From Serratia fonticola (lineage in GTDB: Bacteria > Pseudomonadota > Gammaproteobacteria > Enterobacterales > Enterobacteriaceae), in contig NZ_CP011254.1 in the NCBI RefSeq assembly GCF_001006005.1, forward strand, positions 1,922,001 to 1,986,000: 64,000 nt of DNA. Direction: 5' to 3'. The first letter of the stretch is position 1. Every line of letters begins with the position of its first letter. The notes below the pieces were generated by a model, which saw only the letters and a program-made list of their open reading frames with translations, did no database searches and had not been told where the DNA came from. Positions 16,055 to 23,399 of this stretch are shown here, in pieces. The position numbers and the translations under genes are program-made.

Positions 16055-16656
16055 AAACCGCACTCTTGCTTTCAGGTGGGATGGACTCCATTGCCATTGC
16101 ATGGTGGAAACGCCCGGATATCGCTCTGACACTTGACTATGGCCAGCATGCTGCTGAGGCTGAAATCAAAGCCGCTTCTATCACCTGCCAGACGCTAGGG
16201 ATTGAGCATCACATCATCCGTATTGACTGCCGTTCACTGGGGTCAGGAGATATGGCCGGTACCGAAGCGGATCCGAATGCGCCATCCAGCGACTGGTGGC
16301 CGTACCGTAACCAGATGCTTATCTCGCTGGCAGCCATGAAAGCTATAGCTCTTGGCGTCACCCATCTGTGGATAGGCACTGTAAAATCGGATGGAACTCA
16401 TCTGGACGGTACCTCGGGTTTTGTCAGCAGAATTAGCGATCTTATGGTATTCCAGGAAGGCGGCATGGTCATAGAAGCCCCTGCAATTGAGCTATCAACA
16501 TCTGAGCTGATCAGGATTTCAGATGTCACGCCGGGAGGCCTCGCCTGGGCGCACAGCTGTCATAAGGCAAACATCCCGTGCGGCAGTTGTCGGGGGTGCA
16601 ATAAATATTTTCAGGTTCTGGATGATGTCGGATATGATTTGGACCGATCCCGGTAG
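16051..16656 (+). CDS. QueC-like (7-cyano-7-deazaguanine synthase-type) PP-loop enzyme
   Basis: The 201-residue protein has an N-terminal PP-loop ATP site (LLLSGGMDSIAIAWW), QueC-type LDYGQHAAEAEIKAA, WPYRNQMLISLAA in the place of PGRN in true QueC, and the zinc site at the end (Cys in SCHKANIPCGSCRGCNKY, four Cys in all). True QueC turns carboxy-deazaguanine and ammonia into preQ0. Here no queD, queE or tgt gene accompanies it and the substrate loop differs, so the acceptor may be a protein amine instead of ammonia, as reported for Cap9 of type IV CBASS. It shares ATGA with the gene upstream and overlaps the nitroreductase gene downstream. Confidence 0.78.
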   Translation: MKTALLLSGGMDSIAIAWWKRPDIALTLDYGQHAAEAEIKAASITCQTLGIEHHIIRIDCRSLGSGDMAGTEADPNAPSSDWWPYRNQMLISLAAMKAIALGVTHLWIGTVKSDGTHLDGTSGFVSRISDLMVFQEGGMVIEAPAIELSTSELIRISDVTPGGLAWAHSCHKANIPCGSCRGCNKYFQVLDDVGYDLDRSR

Positions 16657-17308
16657 TCCCGTTCCCCGGGAGAAGGCGCATAGTTATCAGCCCTTCAATT
16701 GGCCTGCCGGAGAGCCGTTTTTCTTGACGCCCCCCCATGAGAATGCAGTGCTACCCGCATTGAGTGGCGTGATCGAAGGTCGCAGAACACAACGCAGTTT
16801 CGGCCATGTCAGCTTGACCCAACTTTCTCAATGGCTCTGGCTGACAGGTAGGGTCATGGCGGTGGGGCATTCAGAATATGGGTTTCCGCTTACGCAACGT
16901 CCTGTGCCTTCTGCGGGAGCTATACATCCGATTCATATAGTTCTTTCCCTGTCTGACCAAGATGGCTGGCAACTTTACCTACCTGACATGCACGCGTTGA
17001 CACCGTTGCTTATTTCGGAACAGACCCGGTCTGAGATTCGTGACGAGTTGTCACCGGTTATTGATATCCAGAACGGTATTGCTGTCAGGTTTATCGCCGA
17101 GCCTGGAAAAACGTCGGCGAAATATGTAAATGCTGATAGCTTGATCTGGCGTGATGCTGGTGCCTTGGTTGGCCAGATGGCACTTGTTGCCGAAGCTCTG
17201 GCCTGTAATTTCTGCCCTATGGGCATTACAGGACATGACTGGTGCGCCAGATTAAAACTGGAAGGTCGTCTGGCGGGTACCGGACTGGCGGTTTTTGGTT
17301 CGCGCTGA
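16622..17308 (+). CDS. SagB/McbC-type nitroreductase-fold oxidoreductase
   Basis: I set the start at ATG 16622 (AGG six bases upstream); 16625 and 16634 are alternatives. This makes a 35-nt overlap with the QueC-like gene and a 228-residue product. Motifs of SagB/ThcOx-type FMN oxidoreductases are visible: GRRTQRSFG near the start, PSAGAIHPIHIVL (FMN-binding), and CNFCPMGITGHDW near the end. These enzymes oxidise thiazoline/oxazoline rings in peptides or reduce nitro and nitrile-like groups. In this operon it may act on the conjugated deazapurine, for example reducing a nitrile or oxidising a linkage; that is speculation. Its last 57 bases overlap the convergent glycosylase gene. Confidence 0.75.
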   Translation: MMSDMIWTDPGSPVPREKAHSYQPFNWPAGEPFFLTPPHENAVLPALSGVIEGRRTQRSFGHVSLTQLSQWLWLTGRVMAVGHSEYGFPLTQRPVPSAGAIHPIHIVLSLSDQDGWQLYLPDMHALTPLLISEQTRSEIRDELSPVIDIQNGIAVRFIAEPGKTSAKYVNADSLIWRDAGALVGQMALVAEALACNFCPMGITGHDWCARLKLEGRLAGTGLAVFGSR

Positions 17309-18097
17309 ACGTGGGCGCAGTTTAGCAAGAGGCTGATTGCGCAGGTTTTCTATCAGACTGAACACTGTGCTGGAAGAGGCCTGCATTTCATACCAGATCA
17401 ACGCATCCAGCTCTGACGCTTTGACGCCCATTGCTTTACTGAACTCAAGGAATAGCTGCTCCAGCTTCAGGTAATCACGTTCAACAGTCAGGTCGCCTGG
17501 GAAGAATCCGGCCAGTAGTCCTGCTCGCAGTATATGGATGTCCAGAATGGCTACATCATCTGCGCTGAGCCAGTTGCGCGCCACCCATGAAGCCGTTTTA
17601 TGTCCGATGCCGGGTATTGAGAGCAACCAATCTCGAAGCACGCGCCCTGAATCCGTTGGAGGTACCTCCGCATTGAGTTTGTTCAGCGCTGCTGCGAGAT
17701 AGCGGGACTTCTGTCTGGCAAAGCGGTAATGCACTGATTTACTGCCGGTTTCAATTGGTTGTGAAAGCCATTCATAAATAAGGTCTTCTGGCGGCGGCTC
17801 AGCATTAAACGCGCCACAATCTTTTAGCTTATTGAACGCCGCTAGACCTACCGCTGCCGGTATGCCATGCCCACCTAGCAGACATGCACCCACTTCTTCT
17901 TTGAGCGTTCGTCCGAGTTTGTAATTGACAGCATTAACCTCTAGACGCCGGGCCAGCACCTGATAGGCCCAGTAGGCCGGGGATGGGAACGCCTCAATTT
18001 TGCCCCACGGAACGCCCGGCAGAATATTCTGCTCTGGAGCTGGAAAGTCCAGATTAATAACTGCTGGTCCAATGAAGACCGCTCCACTTTGTGTCAT
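17252..18097 (-). CDS. OGG-like HhH-GPD DNA glycosylase
   Basis: ATG at 18097 overlaps the dam-like stop (ATGA) and gives 281 residues. The helix-hairpin-helix is LLSIPGIGHKTASWVARNWL. It holds the Lys expected of bifunctional OGG enzymes, and the catalytic Asp follows in VAILDIHILRAGLLAGF. The N-terminal sheet and long helical middle fit 8-oxoguanine glycosylases of the family that appears as Cap11 beside QueC-like genes in type IV CBASS. It would excise a modified purine or nick DNA bearing it. It is co-transcribed with the methylase and runs head-on into the nitroreductase gene with a 57-nt overlap, which ties the two operons physically. Confidence 0.78.
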   Translation of the reverse strand: MTQSGAVFIGPAVINLDFPAPEQNILPGVPWGKIEAFPSPAYWAYQVLARRLEVNAVNYKLGRTLKEEVGACLLGGHGIPAAVGLAAFNKLKDCGAFNAEPPPEDLIYEWLSQPIETGSKSVHYRFARQKSRYLAAALNKLNAEVPPTDSGRVLRDWLLSIPGIGHKTASWVARNWLSADDVAILDIHILRAGLLAGFFPGDLTVERDYLKLEQLFLEFSKAMGVKASELDALIWYEMQASSSTVFSLIENLRNQPLAKLRPRSARTKNRQSGTRQTTFQF

Positions 18098-18765
18098 ACT
18101 GCCTCCAGGCCATATCTGGCATTCAGCCAATGGATCAGTTCGTTGCGCTCTGTGGGTTCCATCCGTTCGATGCGTTCATAAAGCCGGGTGCGGCGACGGA
18201 TACGGGTCTGCCTTTCTCGGTAATTGCTGCCCATGTAGCGGGTGTCATGCAACCTGTCAGGTACATAAAAATTCATCCAGACACACTCTTCGCGAACATC
18301 GGTATGTGTCTTCGCGTTGAACCGCTCGCAGCGCCAGCCGCTGAGCATTTCGTCATAGATTGGATTTCTGTAACCAGATACCATGACCATGCAGGGCAGC
18401 GTGAGAAGTACTTGCAGTAACTGGCGATGATCGTCATCTGTATATTCATGACGATAAATCTTGCTGCGTTTGCGTGTGCTTTGAACGTAGGGTGGATCGG
18501 CGTAAACCAGCTCATTGCCTTGGTAAGAGTATGTGCTGAGATAAGCGATTGCGTCACCCCGGACAAGTTCGCAGGAAACGTCATCAATGCCATGCCAGAG
18601 GTCAATAACCTGCTGGTCTAGATCTATGCCAATATTACGGTCTGCGGGCAGCTTGTTGCGCATTACTGCCCCCCCGCCAAGATGGGTTTCAATATATGTA
18701 TCGTGCTTTGGCATCAGATTGATGAGTCGCTGATAGCACTTGCCTTTACCTCCGGGATATCTCAT
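18094..18765 (-). CDS. Dam-like (D12 class) N6-adenine DNA methyltransferase
   Basis: The SAM-binding motif is RYPGGKGKCYQRL at the N-terminus, IGIDLDQQVIDLW follows, and the catalytic motif is LVYADPPYVQ at about residue 90, all of D12-class adenine methyltransferases. The product has about 223 residues, shorter than Dam (278), and its C-terminal 50 residues are Arg-rich. Start: ATG 18765 or GTG 18771; both lie at the edge of a 12-bp inverted repeat and neither has a good ribosome site. No restriction endonuclease gene is adjacent, so it is an orphan methylase. It may mark self-DNA that the coupled glycosylase then spares, which is inference. Confidence 0.8.
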   Translation of the reverse strand: MRYPGGKGKCYQRLINLMPKHDTYIETHLGGGAVMRNKLPADRNIGIDLDQQVIDLWHGIDDVSCELVRGDAIAYLSTYSYQGNELVYADPPYVQSTRKRSKIYRHEYTDDDHRQLLQVLLTLPCMVMVSGYRNPIYDEMLSGWRCERFNAKTHTDVREECVWMNFYVPDRLHDTRYMGSNYRERQTRIRRRTRLYERIERMEPTERNELIHWLNARYGLEAV

Positions 18766-18769
18766 ATAC

Positions 18770-18797
18770 ACATCATCGTCAGAAATGACGATGATGT
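18770..18797 (-). promoter_or_regulatory. 12-bp perfect inverted repeat at the start of the dam-ogg operon
   Basis: ACATCATCGTCA and its exact complement surround a GAAA loop (loop read on the plus strand). The stem covers the GTG start at 18771 and ends five bases before the ATG at 18765. It could be an operator for autoregulation or an RNA hairpin that hides the start codon. Confidence 0.5.
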
Positions 18798-19114
18798 CAA
18801 TTTAAATCGATGCCCGAATACACTAGAACTTATTTCAAATCACGTAAAAAATCGGCTGGTAGTTTGCGTTTAATAGCACAATTACAGCATATACGCTTTA
18901 CCTACATGGCAACATGATGACTTTCTAGAATAAAAAGGCTTGCCTCGTTATGGGAATGGATGCGATAGATAATGGATACACACCTTCATGATGCATGCGA
19001 GAATGCATAAATGTATTGAGCAGTTTTTCGGAGAGATGCTTGGTGAGATCATGGTGTTCAAGCGTCCGTCCGCAAGCGATATGAAAAAGCCATACTTGCC
19101 CACAAGGAGACACT
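18798..19114. promoter_or_regulatory. Divergent intergenic region between dam-like and dGTPase genes
   Basis: This region must hold the promoters of both operons. It contains a short TGCAT...ATGCA repeat near 18991-19009 and AT-rich DNA at 18835-18900. No gene is seen. Confidence 0.4.
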
Positions 19115-20482
19115 ATGAAGCACTGCACCAAAAGGATCTGGTCTGAACGCCAGGGCAACAATAACAGGCGCCCAGATGAAATAAGATCTGAATACGAACG
19201 CGACCTTTCTCGGCTGATCCATTCCTCTGCCTTCAGGCGTTTGCAGTCGAAGACGCAGGTATTGGGGCTTGGTGAGAGTGACTTCTACCGGACGCGGCTG
19301 ACTCATTCGATGGAGGTCGCCCAGATTGGTACCGGGATCTTGTCGCAGTTAAATAAACGCTATGAAAGTGGTAAATCAGATGAGGCCGAATTTCTGCCCG
19401 AACAGAGCCTGATGCAGGCTATCTGCCTTGCACACGATATCGGCCATCCGCCCTTCGGACACGGAGGTGAAGTTGCGCTGAACTACTGTATGAGGGCGCA
19501 TGGCGGATTCGAAGGTAACGGGCAGACGCTACGAATTCTCACCCGGCTTGATAAATATACTGAATCAAACGGGCTGGATCCCACCCGCAGACTGATATTG
19601 GGCGTGTTGAAATACCCGGGAAGCTACTCTGAGGTGGTTAACGAGAGTGCTTATGGCCAGCCACAGGCGGGAAGCCATGAATGGCTGTTCAAATCATCCC
19701 GGTTTAAGCCGCCCAAATGCTATCTCGACTCCGAAATTGACATCGTCGAATTTGCACTCTTGCCCTTTGATGACGAAGATACAGCGTTGTTTAAATCCGG
19801 TAATGAAAATGTGAGCCCGGACAAACACAGCAAAACGAAGTACAAGGCGCTGGATACTACGATCATGGACCTAGCAGATGAAATTTCGTATTCACTACAT
19901 GATCTTGAAGATGCGATTTCACTGAGAATGATTGACAGAAACATGTGGATGGACCATTTCAGGGACAAGGAATGTCTATTCGAGGCCTGTCATCGTAGCT
20001 CATTTGATCTGACTGCTGATGCTGTGGCTGACAGACTGTTCGGTAAGAGTTATCTTCGCAAGGAGTGTATCGGGACACTGGTCCACCTGATGATCACCAG
20101 TGTCACAATCCAGGTGCAGCACCATGATTTCAAATGTGGCATGCTTCGCTACAAAGCGGTACTGCCTGAAGAGGTAGATATCTTGCGCAAGGCGATCTTT
20201 GAACTGGTCGAGGATAAAGTCATTCGGCATGAAAATGTTCAACTACTGGAATTCAAAGGGCAAAAGCTGATTGTGGAGCTATTTAATGTGCTGGCAAGCG
20301 ATCCCGAGCGTTTTCTTCCGTTAGAGACCCGTAACACTTATATAAAAGAAGCTGAAAAAGGCGAGGATCAAAAAATGCGAGTCATCAGCGACTATGTTGC
20401 AGGTATGACTGACGATTATGCCACTCGTCTGTATGAAAAGATCTTCGTTCCGGGTAAAGGGTCCATTTTTGACAGGCTCTGA
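19115..20482 (+). CDS. dGTPase-like HD-domain dNTP triphosphohydrolase
   Basis: AAGGAG precedes the ATG. The 455-residue protein follows dGTP triphosphohydrolases: RDLSRLIHSSAFRRLQSKTQ, the first metal His in RLTHSMEVAQ, the HD pair in CLAHDIGHPPFGHGGE, and MDLADEISYSLHDLEDA with the later Asp. These enzymes cut dGTP (or other dNTPs) into deoxynucleoside and triphosphate. Stand-alone dGTPases defend bacteria by draining the dNTP pool during phage replication. Here it is the last gene before a putative attachment site, beside other nucleotide- and base-acting enzymes. The housekeeping dgt gene is usually about 500 residues, so this shorter, island-borne copy is likely the defence type. Confidence 0.85.
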   Translation: MKHCTKRIWSERQGNNNRRPDEIRSEYERDLSRLIHSSAFRRLQSKTQVLGLGESDFYRTRLTHSMEVAQIGTGILSQLNKRYESGKSDEAEFLPEQSLMQAICLAHDIGHPPFGHGGEVALNYCMRAHGGFEGNGQTLRILTRLDKYTESNGLDPTRRLILGVLKYPGSYSEVVNESAYGQPQAGSHEWLFKSSRFKPPKCYLDSEIDIVEFALLPFDDEDTALFKSGNENVSPDKHSKTKYKALDTTIMDLADEISYSLHDLEDAISLRMIDRNMWMDHFRDKECLFEACHRSSFDLTADAVADRLFGKSYLRKECIGTLVHLMITSVTIQVQHHDFKCGMLRYKAVLPEEVDILRKAIFELVEDKVIRHENVQLLEFKGQKLIVELFNVLASDPERFLPLETRNTYIKEAEKGEDQKMRVISDYVAGMTDDYATRLYEKIFVPGKGSIFDRL

Positions 20483-20786
20483 TTTTGATCTCTTAGATCC
20501 GGTTGCTTTAGCAGAGAGAATATTTTATCTCAGGAAAGCACAGTTAGTCCGGATGCAAATCAAGTTCAGATATCGCCAGTTTGCTACAGTGGAAAACTGA
20601 CACCAACAAGTGACCTTCATGCCCCCACTCCCCACAAGCAAAATCATTTGGGGGCACAATAGGGGGCACCAACCAAAATCCAACACGATAAAACTAAGTA
20701 AATTCAATAGCACTAGCTATCAAATGCGACTCCTGTGATCCGAAAAAGCACCTTAGGAAAAGATAACAACAATGGCAATGAGCGCA
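20483..20786. other. Non-coding segment with putative attachment site
   Basis: No gene is seen. G-rich repeats near 20640-20670 (GGGGGCAC occurs twice, at 20650 and 20662) precede the selC-like sequence at 20727-20740. Similar G-rich heptamer repeats are common beside attachment sites of P4-type integrases. Confidence 0.4.
20727..20740 (+). other. Putative attachment site: 14-nt match to the selC tRNA 3' end
   Basis: CGACTCCTGTGATC is identical to part of the 3' portion of enterobacterial selC (selenocysteine tRNA), as I recall it. That tRNA is a known integration hotspot. The tRNA body is absent, so this would be the distal att copy of an integrated element whose contents lie to the left. 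A match of this length could occur by chance about once per several tens of megabases; the position at the end of the island raises its credibility. Confidence 0.4.
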
Positions 20787-21413
20787 TCAGACGCCGCGGT
20801 ATACCGGTATGGGGCGGAGGGTCGCGGTGAGACTGTCCCATGCCTGAACCTCTGAGGTCGCAATACGCATCCCCTTTTTTCTGAGTACCGCCACGTCGGC
20901 TGCGATTCGCTGCATACCGAACCAAAATAGACCATCCAGTGCCGTTACCGCGAGTCCGTTCTCAAGCGCCTTTTTAAGCCGCTCGAGCGGCATTTTTATT
21001 TCCCTGGCAATTTCCCGGTAAGGCTCTGCGGTTTCGCCTGACGATACTTCCCGGCGAATGCGGGTTGACAGACGGTATTGAAATTCATCCGGTACCTTAC
21101 TCAAATCAGACTTCACGCTGTAAACACAGCCAAAACGCTTGCCGTTGAACACGGCGCTTTTCTGACTGAGTTGCAGTTCATCACGCAGCTCGGCAATCAG
21201 TTGTGGGGCACGCACCAACAGCAAACGAAAAGGCAGTTCAAAGCTGGTGACATAATCCACATTCAGCAATGCGATGCGCAGACGCTCGATACTTCCAGCC
21301 CGTACCTGACGGCATTCTTTGAGGACTTCAGCCCATTGCTGCGCAATACGCGGCGTTTCATTAACTTCCGCGAAGCTATATTTTTCAATCTGGTAATCAA
21401 TACGTTCGACCAT
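20787..21413 (-). CDS. Unknown protein with a possible helix-turn-helix
   Basis: A clear ribosome site (GAAGGGAAA) precedes the ATG of a 208-residue protein. I do not recognise it. Residues 1-110 mix helix and strand (RLRIALLNVDYVTSFELPFR). Residues 136-160 (AEPYREIAREIKMPLERLKK) could form a helix-turn-helix, and the remainder contains FWFGMQRIAADVAVLRKKG. It sits between the att-like site and an rhs fragment. It may be a mobile-element replication or regulatory protein; the evidence is context only. Confidence 0.5.
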   Translation of the reverse strand: MVERIDYQIEKYSFAEVNETPRIAQQWAEVLKECRQVRAGSIERLRIALLNVDYVTSFELPFRLLLVRAPQLIAELRDELQLSQKSAVFNGKRFGCVYSVKSDLSKVPDEFQYRLSTRIRREVSSGETAEPYREIAREIKMPLERLKKALENGLAVTALDGLFWFGMQRIAADVAVLRKKGMRIATSEVQAWDSLTATLRPIPVYRGV

Positions 21414-21589
21414 GCTGGTTTCCCTTCGCCTACCCGTCGGTCACTTTATCAACGGTCTACGATAATCGGAAGCCAATTTGTTGTTGGTATTGAGGTGGCG
21501 CACAGCGCCTGACACATTTCCGGGTTCCAGCCGAAACTAGCAGGAAGCAAAATCGGCATGTTCGGATTTAGTATCAGGCCCAGCCGCAA

Positions 21590-21835
21590 ATCGGTGCGGT
21601 GGAGCGCCCCGTCCAGGTTGACCTTTTTCACCCGGCAGCGGAAGTGGGTGTCATGTTGCCAGGTCTCCCGTGAACCGTCTTGATAGACCACGGTGACAGC
21701 CCGGGTCGCTCATCCCACAGAAAATGCTGGTCAAGGTTCGGCAGGTTGGTTCCTCCAGTGGCGCACCGTGCGGGCCTGTTTGCCTTCCTTCTGTCATTCC
21801 CCGTAAAACTCAGCCCCAAGCCCCCCATATTAGAA
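21590..21835 (-). pseudogene. rhs core fragment
   Basis: Two short frames read NLPNLDQHFLWDERPG and VYQDGSRETWQHDTHFR, nearly identical to the segment at 29330-29500 in the full-length Rhs (NLPNFDQRFLWDEQPG, VHQDGSRETWQHDTRFR). A frameshift separates them and neither end continues the Rhs frame. The last part, to 21449, encodes an unrelated tail (LILNPNMPILLPASFGWNPE). Confidence 0.75.
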
Positions 21836-21871
21836 TTAATAAGAACAGGGGAGAGGTAATTTAAAAATCAT

Positions 21872-22165
21872 TTACGGGAAAGTATCCCTGAAACGCTGCT
21901 CAATCTCAGGGTATTTTTCAAATTCTTGCAATGCAGCTTTAGGGGTACATTCCTCTCCCAGATCTTAATGTTATGCCGTACAAAGCTTTTTTGAGAAGCG
22001 GAACCTTTCTAATAACAAACAAACCCAATGACACCACGGTCGTCTTCGGTTAGCCCATGTAACATAGTTAACAACCTCCTCGCACTCATTTTTTCACCAC
22101 GAATATTTCCAGTCGCCAACAAATCATCCATTGATGATGATGGTATTTTAGGTATAGCCAAAAAT
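21872..22165 (-). pseudogene. Remnants of two small toxin/immunity genes
   Basis: Two protein-like scraps are visible. One ends at 21872 with TPKAALQEFEKYPEIEQRF and could be the end of a toxin tail. The other ends near 22009 and reads PSSSMDDLLATGNIRGEK, then LHGLTEDDRGVIGFVCY. Neither has a start and ribosome site. Confidence 0.4.
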
Positions 22166-22531
22166 CTACGTTCTTTTTAAATTATGCATTTCCCTTTCAA
22201 TCTCTTCTGGAGTTCTTTTACGTTTTTCAAATCCAACCACGCCAATAACATTATGATTTAGGTCCATAAAAACTTTTAATACATGATTTTCATTGTGGCA
22301 ATTTAGAATTAATATTCTCTCATCTGGGGTTTTCATCAGCATATCTATCAACTCATTAATTCCAGAGTATTTAACGCCAGCCTTATCAAGAGGTTTCTTG
22401 TGTATTTTAAATTCATTGGTAGCTATACTTTTATCATATTCGACCTCGATCAGTTTTATCGAGGTCGAAAGTAAATCAACTGTCTCTTTAGACAATGGTT
22501 TATTATCAAAACATCTGAGTCTGCTTATCAA
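22166..22531 (-). CDS. Orphan immunity-like protein
   Basis: A 121-residue basic/acidic soluble protein (MISRLRCFDNKPLSKETVDLL) with a central ILILNCHNENHVLKVFMDLN. No family is recognised. It follows, in transcription order, a decayed toxin tail (22546-22770) that resembles an ADP-ribosyltransferase, so it may have been that toxin's immunity protein. AT content is high, as in all small genes of this region. Confidence 0.5.
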   Translation of the reverse strand: MISRLRCFDNKPLSKETVDLLSTSIKLIEVEYDKSIATNEFKIHKKPLDKAGVKYSGINELIDMLMKTPDERILILNCHNENHVLKVFMDLNHNVIGVVGFEKRKRTPEEIEREMHNLKRT

Positions 22532-22545
22532 CTAATTAATGGTCA

Positions 22546-22770
22546 TCATGGTTTAAATACCTCAATGCCGCTATCACGAATCTCTTGCATAAGAACTTCT
22601 TGTTCAAAATACTTGTCATCAGAAAAATCCTGGCGCCATTTTCATTGCCCTTTTGCGCTTTAGCTTTAACCCTCAAAATTATACCATCAGTCTGAGTATA
22701 GGAACGAACTATAGCAGGGTCTAGCGGCCAAGAAGTATATGGACTAATACCAGAGACATTTCCTTCGTTA
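22546..22770 (-). pseudogene. Frameshifted toxin tail, possibly ADP-ribosyltransferase-like
   Basis: The minus strand reads NEGNVSGISPYTSWPLDP, IILRVKAKAQKGNENGARIF, then after a one-base shift SDDKYFEQEVLMQEIRDSG and a stop at 22546. SPYTSW followed by a strand and a late EQE-type pair resembles the STS and ExE motifs of R-S-E class ADP-ribosyltransferase toxins found at Rhs C-termini. The N-terminal part and any Rhs shell are missing. The family call is tentative. Confidence 0.45.
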
Positions 22771-22930
22771 TGAGATTATCCTCTAAGAGGAGGGGCTATC
22801 TCCTGCAAGCCAGTTTACCTTCTGGAAGCTGAATAACCCCTCACCTTCGTTCTATCATATACTCTTAATACAGCAGTTCATCCCTTGGTAGATCCTAATT
22901 GTTTATTAAAGGATAAACTATAAAATTAAG
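22771..22930. other. Short gap in the rhs graveyard
   Basis: No coding signal is seen. Confidence 0.3.
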
Positions 22931-23398
22931 TTATATTTTATAAGCAATGAAACCATTGGTATCATTCCAGTTCATTGCTTTCTCTATCTCTTCTATTAGT
23001 TTGTTAACATTATTGATGAAAATCACTTTCTTTATGTTGTCAATAATGTCTTCATCAAATGAAATAGCAACTATCCATGAGTCTACATTAGGTAACTCAT
23101 CGGTAATGAATTTTTTTAAACAGTTATTAGATACTTGATGTTTATTAACATCCTGCTCCCACTCATATATCGAATTATCGTCAATTGAATATATTGAGTA
23201 ATTATCTAGCTCTACATTTTGAGGTAATAAAATTTCGTATGATGGAAAGTGGTCGGGGGAGGCTAATTTCAGTGTATCCATCCAAGAATATTTTTTGGGG
23301 AATTGGGAGAAACTCTCCTCTCCCCATGATATTAGGTCTTCTTTCAAATTACAAACATCATTACCCTTCGGTAAAAATAAATCTATATAGATATCCAT
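22931..23398 (-). CDS. Immunity-like protein next to an Rhs toxin-tail remnant
   Basis: A 155-residue acidic protein (MDIYIDLFLPKGNDVCNLKE) starting one base after the stop of the preceding rhs tail at 23400, the usual toxin-immunity spacing. Its central part has WEQDVNKHQVSNNC and a late IEEIEKAMNWND helix. No family is recognised. The frame is intact even though its toxin gene is broken upstream, suggesting it was retained for protection. Confidence 0.6.
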   Translation of the reverse strand: MDIYIDLFLPKGNDVCNLKEDLISWGEESFSQFPKKYSWMDTLKLASPDHFPSYEILLPQNVELDNYSIYSIDDNSIYEWEQDVNKHQVSNNCLKKFITDELPNVDSWIVAISFDEDIIDNIKKVIFINNVNKLIEEIEKAMNWNDTNGFIAYKI

Positions 23399-23399
23399 A

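Noticed and set aside
16051..16656. Housekeeping queC for queuosine synthesis
   Set aside because: No queD, queE or tgt neighbour; shorter than typical QueC; altered PGRN motif; coupled to island genes.
16526..16738. Open frames opposite the QueC-like and nitroreductase genes
   Set aside because: No family motifs and wrong composition; the plus-strand frames carry catalytic signatures.
14484..18097. Type IV CBASS locus
   Set aside because: A QueC-like and an OGG-like gene are present, but no CD-NTase or TGT-like gene was seen, so a standard type IV CBASS call is not supported.
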